A stretch of DNA of 64,000 nt from Alphaproteobacteria bacterium (GCA_017983635.1 JAGOBA010000010.1:62001-126000); one strand, 5' to 3'. Counted from the first letter of the stretch, positions 43,559 through 52,716 are shown. Translations and numbers: made by a program. The notes: generated from the sequence alone by a model not told the origin.

Positions 43559-44995
43559 ATGACAGACATTCTGATGATGGACGCAACCGCGCTTGGGCAA
43601 GCGATCCGCGCTAGGCGCGTCTCGTGCGCAGAGCTTATGCAAGCGACGCTGACGCACATCGCCCGGGTCAACCCAAAGGTCAACGCGATCATCGATCTGC
43701 GCGATGGCGACGCGCTCATCGCCGAAGCGCGCGCGTGCGACGACGATCTCGCCCGCGGCCACTGGCGCGGCGTGCTGCACGGCTTTCCGCAAGCGATCAA
43801 GAACCTTGAGCCGGTGAAGGGCGTGCGCATGACGATGGGGTCGCCGCTGCTCAAAGACTTCATGCCGCCCGCCGACAGCATCATGGTCGAGCGTCTGCGC
43901 AACGCCGGCGCGATCATCATCGGCCGCACGAACACGCCGGCGTTCGGCCTCGGCTCGCACTCCTACAATCCCGTGCACGGCACGACGCTGAACGCGTACG
44001 ACCAGCGCGTGAGCGCCGGCGGCAGCAGCGGCGGCGCGGCCGTCGCGGTGGCGCTGCGCATGTTGCCGGTCGCCGACGGCGGCGACTACGGCGGCAGCCT
44101 GCGCAACCCCGCCGGCTGGAACAACATTTTTTCGCTGCGCCCGAGTGTCGGCCGCGTGCCCGCGACCCCACGCGACGCGTGGATGCCGGGGATGTCGGTG
44201 CTCGGGCCCATGGCGCGCAACGTTCCCGACCTCGCGCTACTTCTGGGCGTGCAAGCGGGCTTCGATGCGCGCGCGCCGCAATCGCTCGACGGCAAACTCG
44301 ATCTCACGCCCGCGGCGCTCGACGCCGACATGAAGGGCAAACGCATCGCCTGGCTCGGCGACTTCGGCGGGCAAATCCCGTTCGAGCCCGGCGTGCTGGA
44401 CCTCTGCCGCACGGCGCTCAAAGCGTTCGAGAGCATGGGCTGCATCGTAGAAGAGGCGGTGCCCGACTATCCGCTCGACAAAGCCTGGCGCGCGTTTCTC
44501 ACCCTTCGCGCCTGGCACGGCGGCTCGCCGTTGCTCACCCTTTATGAGGATACGAAGCGGCGCGCGTTGCTGAACCCGCAGGCCATCTATGAAATCGAAA
44601 GCGGTGCAAAGCTCTCGGCCTACGACCTCTCTGCCGCTTCGATGATCCGAACGCACTGGACAGAGTCTGTGCGCAAGCTATTCGAGCGTTACGACTTTCT
44701 TGTTACGCCCACCGCGCAGCTGTTCCCGTTTGACGCCACCTGGGATTGGCCGAAAGAAATCGCGGGCGCCAAAATGGAAACCTATCACGAGTGGATGAAG
44801 GTCGCGATCGCGATCACGATGACCGCATGCCCGGTCGCAGCGGTGCCCGCAGGCTTCAACGCAGCCGGCCTGCCGATGGGACTGCAACTCGTCGGCCCGA
44901 TACACGGCGAAGTCGCATGCCTGCAACTCGCGCAAGCCTACGACAAGGCGACGAGGTGGGTGGCACAGCGGTCGCCCGGGTTGCTGACGGGGTAG
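43559..44995 (+). CDS. Amidase signature family protein
   Basis: A 478-residue hydrolase of the Ser-cisSer-Lys amidase group. Seen: Lys in FPQAIKNLEP, the glycine/serine signature SAGGSSGGAAVAVA and the nucleophile segment GGDYGGSLRNPAGW, then a long C-terminal half with TPTAQLFPFDATWDWP and CPVAAVPAGFNAAGLPMGLQL. It starts at ATG 43559 with GAGGG upstream. A GatA role is unlikely because GatB and GatC are absent. Substrate unknown. Confidence 0.9.
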   Translation: MTDILMMDATALGQAIRARRVSCAELMQATLTHIARVNPKVNAIIDLRDGDALIAEARACDDDLARGHWRGVLHGFPQAIKNLEPVKGVRMTMGSPLLKDFMPPADSIMVERLRNAGAIIIGRTNTPAFGLGSHSYNPVHGTTLNAYDQRVSAGGSSGGAAVAVALRMLPVADGGDYGGSLRNPAGWNNIFSLRPSVGRVPATPRDAWMPGMSVLGPMARNVPDLALLLGVQAGFDARAPQSLDGKLDLTPAALDADMKGKRIAWLGDFGGQIPFEPGVLDLCRTALKAFESMGCIVEEAVPDYPLDKAWRAFLTLRAWHGGSPLLTLYEDTKRRALLNPQAIYEIESGAKLSAYDLSAASMIRTHWTESVRKLFERYDFLVTPTAQLFPFDATWDWPKEIAGAKMETYHEWMKVAIAITMTACPVAAVPAGFNAAGLPMGLQLVGPIHGEVACLQLAQAYDKATRWVAQRSPGLLTG

Positions 44996-45191
44996 GGGCG
45001 CATGCGGCCACGCGCTGGTTACAGAACCCGGGTTTCGACGAGCTCGAGGATTCCGGCCCTTTAGGCCGCTGAGGAACCACTGCGCGCTGTGGTCTTGGAT
45101 TTGGTCGCCCGTCACAAAAGCCCCACTTTGTCCAGCAGTGACCAAGGTGGCGGCGTAGAATGGTGGTCGCTGCCGAAGATAGGTGAACGTC

Positions 45192-47006
45192 ATGTTTGCT
45201 GTTCTGGTGCGTATTGCGCTGCTGGTGGTTTCGGTTCTTGCCGTCACCGTCGCACACGCGGATGATTTCGTCTCCGATCTTGCTGCCTGCGCGAAGACGC
45301 CGATCAAAGCGGCCTCGTTTGCGACCGCCAACGCCAAGAAGGCGGCCGAGTTCGTCATCAATCACGGCGAGTGCGTGCCCTACGTCGCGAGCGGCGATCC
45401 GGCGCTCTATGGCATCACGGTTGGATTTGCCGGACTGCAAAGCGGCGGCTATCTGCCGCCCTCGAACCAAGCGTGTGTCGATGCCAGCGCCGGGCAGGCG
45501 AGCGAGCACGTCGCACAGGTGCTACTGACGGTTTTGAACAAACCGCCGCTGGCCAGTTTCATGCCGAGCGAAGGCAAAGCGAAGTTGGTCGCCATCGCCC
45601 AAGGTGAAACGGACGCGGCGCTTCACCAGGTGCCCGGCATCGGCTTCGTGATGGACCGCATGTCCTGTGCCTGCGCCGTGACGTCTTCGGGCGTCAACAT
45701 CGAAACGTTGAAAGCGCACATCAAGGACGTCATCGACTCCGTCGAAGGCTGTAAGGGGCTCGCCGGCAAGCTTCTCGGCGGCGTGTACGACGCGGCGAAG
45801 GGCTTGTACAACGCGGGCAAGGACGCGGTGAACGCGATCGGCTGCAGCCTGGGACTTGGCGGTTGTTCGAGCGGTCCAAAGTTCTTTTGCACCGGCTACT
45901 TCCAGATGCGCGACAGCGGCAAGAGCCTGGAACAGATCGTTGCTATCTTCCCGGCCATTGTGGGCGATATGACGCCACAATCAAAGAGTTGCGAACAGAA
46001 ATATGTCGAAGCGCAGATGGCGGTCTACCTCGCCGACCAGCAGGCAAAGCTGGAGAAGGAAAGCGGTGTGCATGCGCTTAGCTTCGCGTTTCGTTGGATT
46101 CCCAAGTGCTACGACGCGGAATGCAAGGGTCAGATCTCCAAGATGGCCGACGACTACACGCTTGAGGCCAAGGATCCGGACGTCATCGCGTATTATGGTG
46201 GTGCGGCCGCCGTGATCATCGCCATGGAGAAGAAATACGGCGCGCGCGCGACACTGGCGGTGGCAAGTTCGAAGTATCGGCGTGACAAGGCGCTGAAGGC
46301 CGATCCCAATGCGCCGCCGGTCGACCGGCTCGACGCGTTCAAGTGCCGACCGTTCCTGGGGCGGGCGCGCCAATCGCTGTGTGTGAACGATGAAGGCTAT
46401 CAAGTTTGCCGTGGCTATGTGAACGCGGGTGTGTGGAATCTCTGCACGCGCGAAGGCTCGAACGCGTTTTATGCGGTCGGCCGGGCGCTGGACATGGAAG
46501 TACGGCGCGCCGGGTGCATTCCCGAAGTGTCGCGCGCTGGCGGCCGGGCGAGCTATCGGACCAGGATCGAAGCGCGGCCGCTTCTCACGGCGCAGTGTCT
46601 GAGTGGCCGGGCGCGCATGCAGTGCAATGCATTCCGCAGTGGACAGTCGCCGGTTGTTTGCGAGGGCCCGCACCATCTCGTGGTGCTGGACATCAGCAAG
46701 TTGCCGCACAAAGTCGCGCCAGTCTTCATACCGCCGCCGGGACTCGCGCCGGGGCGCACGCATTCGACGCGGCCGCCTGTCGAGCCGGTGCCCGAGCGGA
46801 ACCTGCGGACGCCTCCGGCGTTTGTGCCGCCTACCGCTGTACGGCCGCTTCCCACACGCGTGCGTCCGCGGGTCAGCACGATTTGCGGCTTTGAGACGGG
46901 TCCACGCGCCGGGCAGCGTCAAGACTACGCGCCGCTTGCGCCGCTCGCGCTTGGCACACCGTGTCACGATGGACGCGGCAGCGCGGGACGTGTCGTGGCG
47001 CCATAA
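45192..47006 (+). CDS. Large cysteine-rich exported protein, unknown function
   Basis: A 604-residue protein with a signal peptide (cleavage near VAHA) and 22 cysteines, an even number consistent with many disulfides outside the cytoplasm. A glycine-rich amphipathic stretch (LAGKLLGGVYDAAKGLYNAG, about 190-210) is followed by GCSLGLGGCSSG. The C-terminal 120 residues are Pro/Arg-rich and end with a short module (ICGFETGPRAG to GTPCHDGRGSAGRVV) whose spacing of C, P and G resembles a tail seen on other exported proteins. AGGTG lies six bases before the ATG at 45192; a GTG at 45183 is also in frame. No enzymatic motif was found. Confidence 0.75.
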   Translation: MFAVLVRIALLVVSVLAVTVAHADDFVSDLAACAKTPIKAASFATANAKKAAEFVINHGECVPYVASGDPALYGITVGFAGLQSGGYLPPSNQACVDASAGQASEHVAQVLLTVLNKPPLASFMPSEGKAKLVAIAQGETDAALHQVPGIGFVMDRMSCACAVTSSGVNIETLKAHIKDVIDSVEGCKGLAGKLLGGVYDAAKGLYNAGKDAVNAIGCSLGLGGCSSGPKFFCTGYFQMRDSGKSLEQIVAIFPAIVGDMTPQSKSCEQKYVEAQMAVYLADQQAKLEKESGVHALSFAFRWIPKCYDAECKGQISKMADDYTLEAKDPDVIAYYGGAAAVIIAMEKKYGARATLAVASSKYRRDKALKADPNAPPVDRLDAFKCRPFLGRARQSLCVNDEGYQVCRGYVNAGVWNLCTREGSNAFYAVGRALDMEVRRAGCIPEVSRAGGRASYRTRIEARPLLTAQCLSGRARMQCNAFRSGQSPVVCEGPHHLVVLDISKLPHKVAPVFIPPPGLAPGRTHSTRPPVEPVPERNLRTPPAFVPPTAVRPLPTRVRPRVSTICGFETGPRAGQRQDYAPLAPLALGTPCHDGRGSAGRVVAP

Positions 47007-47173
47007 GTGCGTCCCGTGCTCACTTGCACAGGTTCGGCATGATGAATGCGTAGCTGGGTGCTGCGCTCAATATGGGGCGTTGCGAGCGGTGTCGTAACGT
47101 TCAGGCGTCACCATGTGCCGCCTTTGCCTGAGCGTCGCGACGAGTAACCGTTTGGTGTGTGTTTGACCCGTCC

Positions 47174-47953
47174 CTAAAGCCGCGCCCGAAACCCCGGGCT
47201 CAGAAACGCCACCGGTATCGCCATCGGATGAAACGATCCCTCCGCGCACGAGAGCACCCACGTGTTCAGGTTGACGAACACCGCGCCGCTCTCGACATAA
47301 ACGCCGTCCTGCGCAAAGTCGCGGTTGAGGTCGTTGGCAAGCTGCTTGCGCATGAACGCCTTATCGTCCGCACCGGCGTTCGCCGCCACGAACGTCTCGA
47401 TCAACCGCGCCTTCAGCGCCGGAAGAAGCTGCGGCACCACCGCGTCCGCCAGCACCAACCGTGCGCCCGTCTTCGCATCGAAAGACGAAAGCCGCACCGC
47501 GCCATGGCACGACCCATTGCACCCGCGGCAATCGTCAAGCTCATAGATCACCGTCGAAACCGTCTGCGCCGTCACTGAAAACTTCACCGCCGCACGCAAA
47601 ACGCTGTTGCTCGCCGTCGTGCATGTCGTCGCCGCGGCCGCGCGCCCCTCTTCATCGTTGACCGCGCGAAACCCCGGCACCGGCCCCTTGAAGTCGAAGT
47701 GCTGCACCACTTCCTTGCATACGCACTTGCCGTCAGGGCAGGGCGGCTCCTCGTCCCCGCGCGGGCGCAGCGTGAGCGTCCGCTCCCGCGTCACCACCTC
47801 AACCCGCAAATCCCCCCCGACCGTCACCGCCGGCAACCGCGGACACCCCCGCAACGCCCCCGCAATGGACTCACACCCGCTACTCTCCGCAACACCAGCC
47901 CGCACGGCCAAAGCGGCAAGAGAGAGGAGGGCGGCCAGAACCAAGAAGCGCAT
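47174..47953 (-). CDS. Cysteine-rich exported protein, unknown function
   Basis: A 259-residue protein with a signal peptide (LVLAALLSLAALAVRAGVA) and ten cysteines, including CPDGKCVC and CRGCNGSCHGA. The C-terminal part (ALKARLIETFVAANAGADDKA to FVNLNTWVLSCAEGSFHPMAIPVAFL) has the look of a DUF3298/RsiV-type sensor domain, but this is uncertain. GGGAG is about nine bases before the ATG at 47953. It converges on the 22-cysteine protein gene, so two cysteine-rich exported proteins are neighbours. Confidence 0.7.
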   Translation of the reverse strand: MRFLVLAALLSLAALAVRAGVAESSGCESIAGALRGCPRLPAVTVGGDLRVEVVTRERTLTLRPRGDEEPPCPDGKCVCKEVVQHFDFKGPVPGFRAVNDEEGRAAAATTCTTASNSVLRAAVKFSVTAQTVSTVIYELDDCRGCNGSCHGAVRLSSFDAKTGARLVLADAVVPQLLPALKARLIETFVAANAGADDKAFMRKQLANDLNRDFAQDGVYVESGAVFVNLNTWVLSCAEGSFHPMAIPVAFLSPGFRARL

Positions 47954-48057
47954 CAACCAAGACTCCCATGAAGGGAAATCATTCTCCCGCGCACAGCCTC
48001 GGCACGCCAGGCCCGCAGACGTGACGAACCGCACGGTTCCGGTCTAGATTTCGGGCG

Positions 48058-48957
48058 ATGACCGCACGCCTCGTCCCATATCGCTCGCTGAACCAAGTCG
48101 CCGCCGACGCCAACGTGATGATGGTGTTGTTGGCGGCGGGGGCAGCTGCGATTGGGCTGACTGTCGTTGATCCGCTGACCAAGGCCGTTGCGGTTTGGTT
48201 CGCAATTGTCGCCGCCGTGCTGTTGTCCGAAGCAATCGCAACGCGGCGTGCTCGATTGCGCGGAGCGGAGCAAGTAACCCGGCAAGAGTGGTATGAGCGC
48301 ACATTCGCGGAACGCGCCGCGCAGCCGGTTTGGCGATCGGTTGGAGACGTGGGATTGCACACATCGTTCACCGCGCTGGTGTTGTCGCTGGCACTCTTGC
48401 CGATGTCACTCTGGTCGCTGGCGGCAGTTGGATCCGCAGTTGCGGCGATTTTGGGGGGCATAGGCGGCGCTTACGCGTGGACGACCGCTCGCGCCAGATT
48501 GAGTGCTCAGAGCGCGGGAAGTCCGCTCGCAGCTTCCCCTTTCGTCCAAATCGCCATGCGTCACTACGCTGGTTATGCGAATGGACTTTCGTCCGCCCTT
48601 TTCGCTGCTGCGTTTGTTGATGGGGAGACGTGGAAGCCAGCCGTGGTGTTGACGGCGTTTGTTGCAGGCAAGGTTGTCAGTGACGCGATCGTACCTGCCA
48701 TCATATATAACACGGCGGTCGATGTACCGCACTCGATTGGCCGATTAGTACGCGGGTGCATCTTTGCCGTATTTTGGTGGGGGCTTCCGTTGGGCGCCGC
48801 GCTCGCGTTAGCCGTTTCCGACAAGTGGCAGAGTTGGCACGACGCGGCGTTCGTTTTCGGTGCAACTTCGGTCGGCGCGGTTGCGTTTCTATTGGTGATC
48901 ACAGCGATGTTGTACGTCACCAGAGGTCGCGTAGCCTCGTCAGCGCCCGAGCGGTGA
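48058..48957 (+). CDS. Multi-pass membrane protein of unknown function
   Basis: A 299-residue integral membrane protein with about six to eight hydrophobic segments (for example 18-36, 42-56, 105-150, 200-215, 232-252, 268-288) and a short cytoplasmic loop RARLRGAEQVTRQEWYERTF. No transporter or enzyme signature was recognised. It is divergent from the cysteine-rich gene at 47174-47953 with about 100 bp between. Confidence 0.7.
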   Translation: MTARLVPYRSLNQVAADANVMMVLLAAGAAAIGLTVVDPLTKAVAVWFAIVAAVLLSEAIATRRARLRGAEQVTRQEWYERTFAERAAQPVWRSVGDVGLHTSFTALVLSLALLPMSLWSLAAVGSAVAAILGGIGGAYAWTTARARLSAQSAGSPLAASPFVQIAMRHYAGYANGLSSALFAAAFVDGETWKPAVVLTAFVAGKVVSDAIVPAIIYNTAVDVPHSIGRLVRGCIFAVFWWGLPLGAALALAVSDKWQSWHDAAFVFGATSVGAVAFLLVITAMLYVTRGRVASSAPER

Positions 48958-49156
48958 GTTCCCCTATCGGGCGAATGCTGGCCGCATTCGACCCCAAATT
49001 CCCCACCCATTAATCATCCCTCCACAGCTGTGACATCGGCTCAATTCCGCCTTTCTTGACCGGGTGCAATAGGACGGGTACTGACAATCGCCGGCGCGGG
49101 TAGACGAGTCCCGCGGCACGGGTCGCGCGTTCAGGGCGCGTGAGAGGGAACGATCG

Positions 49157-50473
49157 ATGGCCCCGTCAGCGGGCAAGTCTGCCAAGGCAATCGCGTCGCC
49201 GAAATCGGCGGCGGAAGCCACTCCGAAGGCCGCGAAGACCGCGCCACCCACATCGCCACTTGCACCGAAGTCATTGGCGAAGCTGCAACCCATTTCGGGC
49301 GTGCGGCTGGGCGCCGGTTCGGCCGGCATCCGCTATGAGGGTCGAACCGACGTGCTCATGGCCGTCATGGCCCCGGGCACGACGGTCGCTGGCGTCTTCA
49401 CAACCTCCAAAACCGCGGCCGCCCCGATCGATTGGTGCAAAAGCGCGCTCACGCAACGCTCCGGCCGCATCCTGGTCGTGAACTCCGGCAACGCGAACGC
49501 CTTCACCGGCCGCGTCGGCATGGAGGCGGTGCGCGCCACCGCCGAAAGCGCCGCCGCACTTGCCGGCTGCCGCCCGCAAGAAGTCTTCATCGCCTCAACC
49601 GGCGTGATCGGCGAACCGTTGCCGGTCAAGCGCCTGACCTCGGTCCTGCCCGACATCTACGAGAACACCGGCGCCACCGCTTGGGAACAGGCCGCGCGGG
49701 CGATCATGACCACGGACACGTTCCCGAAGATGGCGACGGCAACGGCACAGATCGACGGTCAGCTCGTCAAGATCAACGGCATCGCCAAGGGCTCGGGCAT
49801 GATCCAACCCGACATGGCGACGATGCTCTCGTTCGTTTTCACCGACGCCGCGATCCCGGGCGACGTGTTGCAGCTCCTGCTCACGCAAGGCACGGAGGGC
49901 AGCTTCAATTCCATCACCGTCGACAGCGACACCTCGACCAGCGACACGCTGCTCCTGTTCGCGACCGGCAAGGGCGCGCGCCACAACCCGGTAATCCGCG
50001 CCAACGACAAGCGCCTCGACGACTTCCGCGTGAAACTGAACGGCCTGTTGCAAGACTTGGCCGTGCAAGTCGTGCGCGACGGCGAGGGTGCCACGAAGCT
50101 CGTGCGCATCAATGTCTCCGGCGCCGAAACGAACCAAGCCGCCCGCAAGATCGCGCTCGCGATCGCGAACTCGCCGCTGGTGAAAACCGCGATCGCCGGC
50201 GCTGATGCAAACTGGGGCCGCATCGTCATGGCCGTCGGAAAATCCGGCGAAGCCGCAAACCGCGACAAGCTTTCGATCAAATACGGCGGCCACCGCGTCG
50301 CCACGCAGGGCGTACGCGACCCGAACTATTCCGAAGCCCTCATGGCCCGCTACATGCAACGCCCCGAAATCGAAATCGATGTCGACGTCGGCATCGCCAA
50401 AGGCGCCGCGGGCGTGTGGACCTGCGACCTCACCCACGGCTACATCGACATCAACGGTAGTTATCGCAGCTAG
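49157..50473 (+). CDS. argJ: Bifunctional glutamate N-acetyltransferase/amino-acid acetyltransferase ArgJ
   Basis: ArgJ moves the acetyl group from N-acetylornithine to glutamate in arginine synthesis. The 438-residue proenzyme self-cleaves at a conserved Thr; here the site is Thr222 in IQPDMATMLSFVF. Other signatures: VVNSGNANAFTG, KGSGMIQPD, SVDSDTSTSDT-type text (TVDSDTSTSDTLLLF), and the C-terminal DLTHGYIDINGSYRS. An N-terminal Ala/Lys/Pro extension of about 35 residues precedes the enzyme proper, so a downstream start is conceivable. Confidence 0.96.
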   Translation: MAPSAGKSAKAIASPKSAAEATPKAAKTAPPTSPLAPKSLAKLQPISGVRLGAGSAGIRYEGRTDVLMAVMAPGTTVAGVFTTSKTAAAPIDWCKSALTQRSGRILVVNSGNANAFTGRVGMEAVRATAESAAALAGCRPQEVFIASTGVIGEPLPVKRLTSVLPDIYENTGATAWEQAARAIMTTDTFPKMATATAQIDGQLVKINGIAKGSGMIQPDMATMLSFVFTDAAIPGDVLQLLLTQGTEGSFNSITVDSDTSTSDTLLLFATGKGARHNPVIRANDKRLDDFRVKLNGLLQDLAVQVVRDGEGATKLVRINVSGAETNQAARKIALAIANSPLVKTAIAGADANWGRIVMAVGKSGEAANRDKLSIKYGGHRVATQGVRDPNYSEALMARYMQRPEIEIDVDVGIAKGAAGVWTCDLTHGYIDINGSYRS

Positions 50474-50491
50474 TCAGTTGAGGAGGCGCCG

Positions 50492-50782
50492 ATGAATCCA
50501 CGACTATCGATCCTCGCAATCGCCATCCTCGCCGCCGCCGTCGCGCACGCCGCCGGTCGCTGGCAGGGGCCGGGCTGGTATCAGGTGGTTGAGTTCCGGC
50601 GTACCGACATGGCCGCCTGGAAGCTCATCGTCAAAGACACACCGTTCGCAAACGAGGCGGAGTGCCTCAAGACACTGCACCCCGACTACACCGACCCCGG
50701 CATCGACGAAGAAGACAGCGACACGTTCAAGGACTATTCCTGCGAGCGGCTGGACGCACGGCCGACGTGGGATCGCAATTGA
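50492..50782 (+). CDS. Small exported protein of unknown function
   Basis: A 96-residue protein with a signal peptide (LSILAIAILAAAVAHA) and a mature domain of about 78 residues that starts AGRWQGPGWYQVVEFRR and has two Cys (EAECLKTL and YSCERLD) likely to pair. GAGGAGG lies a few bases before the ATG. It follows argJ by 18 bp, so it may be co-transcribed with it. No family recognised. Confidence 0.75.
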   Translation: MNPRLSILAIAILAAAVAHAAGRWQGPGWYQVVEFRRTDMAAWKLIVKDTPFANEAECLKTLHPDYTDPGIDEEDSDTFKDYSCERLDARPTWDRN

Positions 50783-50937
50783 GACAGCCGACTACTTTCG
50801 ACGTTCAACTTCAATTTTGTCACGCAGCCTTCGACTTGTTGACCGTTGCAGCTTCCGCCGGGCCACCGCGCTTGCCACATCGTTAATGGCACGCCCTCTG
50901 CACCGCATACCCTCAAAGCACACAGGGCGGGTGCAGC

Positions 50938-51102
50938 ATGGTCCAGTTCTTTCGATCATTCATCGCCGACCGGCAAGGCGCAACGGCGTTCGACGTGGCG
51001 CTTGTCGTGGCCCTGATCGCGATCGTCTTGTTTGCGGCCGTCGATGCGCTGGGCGGCAGCCTCCTGGCCGTCATCGAACCCATCCGCGGCGCGTTCGACT
51101 AA
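50938..51102 (+). CDS. Flp pilin-like protein with altered processing motif
   Basis: A 54-residue protein, too short for most gene finders: a basic head (FFRSFIADRQG), then ATAFDVALVVALIAIVLFAA, a hydrophobic helix, and a short tail. It aligns with the Flp pilin at 51681-51857 (DESGATAVEYGLIVALI), but the E-Y after the presumed cleavage Gly is D-V. Its TAA overlaps an upstream ATG of the mutT frame. It could be a minor Tad-system component or a decaying copy. Confidence 0.7.
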   Translation: MVQFFRSFIADRQGATAFDVALVVALIAIVLFAAVDALGGSLLAVIEPIRGAFD

Positions 51103-51164
51103 TGCCATTTTCTTTAAGCCCAGCTTCGGCCAGAGTGGCACCCGCACAGATTCAACGGGCGCGC

Positions 51165-51578
51165 ATGTCGAACGGCGAAACCAACATTCTCCTCGTCGCC
51201 GCCTGCGCGTTGATCGACGCCGACGGCCGCGTGCTCTTGGCCCAACGCCCGGAAGGCAAGTCGATGGCGGGCCTTTGGGAGTTTCCCGGCGGCAAGGTCG
51301 AAACCGGCGAGCGTCCCGAAATGACACTGATCCGCGAGCTGAACGAAGAACTCGGCATCCGCGTGAAAGAAGACTGCCTCGCGCCGTTCGCTTTCGCGTC
51401 GCATGGTTACGAAAAGTTTCACCTGCTGATGCCGCTCTACCTTTGCCGCCGTTGGGAAGGCATCGTTGTGCCGCGCGAGGGCCAAAAACTGACCTGGGCG
51501 CGGCCGAACGAGATGGGCAACTTCCCGATGCCGCCGGCCGACGTGCCGCTCGTGGCGCAACTGCGCGACTTGCTCTAA
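51165..51578 (+). CDS. mutT: (Deoxy)nucleoside triphosphate pyrophosphohydrolase MutT
   Basis: A NUDIX hydrolase that removes oxidised nucleotides such as 8-oxo-dGTP. The 137-residue product shows the full NUDIX box GGKVETGERPEMTLIRELNEELG (G-x5-E-x7-R-E-x2-E-E-x-G) and the MutT-type core RVLLAQRPEGKSMAGLWEFPGG. The ATG at 51165 is preferred; one at 51102 would add 21 residues and overlap the pilin-like gene's stop. It lies between two Flp-type pilin genes and shortly after argJ. Confidence 0.93.
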   Translation: MSNGETNILLVAACALIDADGRVLLAQRPEGKSMAGLWEFPGGKVETGERPEMTLIRELNEELGIRVKEDCLAPFAFASHGYEKFHLLMPLYLCRRWEGIVVPREGQKLTWARPNEMGNFPMPPADVPLVAQLRDLL

Positions 51579-51618
51579 CAGCCCCTGGCGGAAATCCGCG
51601 ATCGCTAAAATTGCAACC

Positions 51619-51633
51619 ATTACCTCTTGTTAA
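51619..51633 (+). promoter_or_regulatory. Possible CtrA half-site pair upstream of the Flp pilin gene
   Basis: ATTA-N7-TTAA, a one-mismatch form of the CtrA target TTAA-N7-TTAA, lies 48 bp before the Flp pilin ATG. CtrA controls pilin genes in Caulobacter, so the position is sensible, but the match is imperfect. Confidence 0.3.
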
Positions 51634-51680
51634 GCGCCGTCGCGCCACTCTCGCACAGGAAGTGTCGCGAGGGTCCGCCG

Positions 51681-51857
51681 ATGCCAGCCGTGCGCCAAAT
51701 GCTGAAGTCGTTCGTCGCCGACGAAAGCGGCGCGACAGCTGTCGAATACGGCCTGATCGTCGCGTTGATCTTCCTTGCAATCGTTGGCGCCGTTCAGTCC
51801 GCCGGCGGAGCAGTCGGCGCCGTGTACGTCGTGATTGCGGCGGCAATAGCCGGCTAG
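51681..51857 (+). CDS. Flp/PilA-type pilin
   Basis: A 58-residue type IVb prepilin. After a basic head (VRQMLKSFVADESG) comes the class signature G-ATAVEYGLIVALI, with the cleavage Gly and E5-Y6 of Flp pilins, followed by a hydrophobic helix and small-residue tail. GAGGG lies about seven bases before the ATG. No other tad/cpa gene is in the window, so it is an orphan pilin here. Confidence 0.9.
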   Translation: MPAVRQMLKSFVADESGATAVEYGLIVALIFLAIVGAVQSAGGAVGAVYVVIAAAIAG

Positions 51858-51869
51858 CCGCCACCGCAA

Positions 51870-52667
51870 CTAACGTCCGCCGATTTTGCTCTCGTGCGGC
51901 GCCCAGCCGGTAAGATAAAGTACATCGAACGTCGCTACCACGCGCCCGTCCGCCCCCTGATACTTGTCGAGATAGATCTCGCACGCCCGAAGCAACACCC
52001 GCCGCTTCAAGAACGTGCGCCGCCGTTCGCTCAGAACATTCGTCTCTCCCATGCCCCGCAAATCGGCGAGCAGCTTTAGCGGATGCTCGTACCTGACCTT
52101 GATCGTATCGACGTCGGCGACCGGCAGCGCGAACCCCGCCCGCTGCAGCAACCCGCCCGCGTCGCGCACGTCGACGAACGGCGCAACCCGCGGCGATAGC
52201 CCGCCGTCGACCTCGATCTCGGCTTGTGAAAGCGCGGCCCGCAGCTCGTGCAACGTTTGTCCGCCGAGCAGCGCCGCGACGAACAACCCATCCGGCCGCA
52301 GGCTGCGCCGAATCTGCGCCAACGCCCCCGGCAGATCGTTCGCCGCATGCAGGGTCAGCGCACTCGCATAAAGATCGAGCGTGCCCCCCGCGAATGGAAA
52401 GCGCTCTTCCTCAAACACGCCTCCTCGCGCGCCCGCGAACGCGACAACACTATCGCTGGTAAGCCAATTGACCTCGCGAACCCGCGGCGCGGCGCCGGCC
52501 CCATGCCAAACCGCACGCGGGAACGGCCGCTCGACCGCCGACAGCCGCTCACCCAACTCATCGCGAACGGTGTCGGCCAGAAACGCAAAGCGCTCGAACC
52601 CCGCCGCCGCGCGCAGACGTCGCCGCCGCCGCAACCGCGTATCAAATATCTGGGGAACGTCGCTCAT
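51870..52667 (-). CDS. SAM-dependent methyltransferase
   Basis: A 265-residue class I methyltransferase related to the BioC/NDUFAF5 group: RLRRRRRLRAAAGFERFAFL, FPFAGGTLDLYASALTLHAA (acidic motif region), LPGALAQIRRSLRPDGLFVAALLGG (post-motif), and TFDVLYLTGWAPHESK at the C-terminus. The frame is open to 52973, but ATG 52667 gives the typical start. The glycine-rich motif I is weak. It is divergent from comF. Substrate unknown; arginine hydroxylation or methylation of a complex I subunit is known for relatives. Confidence 0.85.
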   Translation of the reverse strand: MSDVPQIFDTRLRRRRRLRAAAGFERFAFLADTVRDELGERLSAVERPFPRAVWHGAGAAPRVREVNWLTSDSVVAFAGARGGVFEEERFPFAGGTLDLYASALTLHAANDLPGALAQIRRSLRPDGLFVAALLGGQTLHELRAALSQAEIEVDGGLSPRVAPFVDVRDAGGLLQRAGFALPVADVDTIKVRYEHPLKLLADLRGMGETNVLSERRRTFLKRRVLLRACEIYLDKYQGADGRVVATFDVLYLTGWAPHESKIGGR

Positions 52668-52716
52668 GGCCGTTGGGAGTATTGGCATGACGCGCCGAGC
52701 CGCGCCATGATCGAGC

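Noticed and set aside
45981..46967. 328-codon minus-strand frame opposite the cysteine-rich gene
   Set aside because: The plus-strand frame has a signal peptide, normal composition and a ribosome site; the minus frame is Arg-rich shadow.
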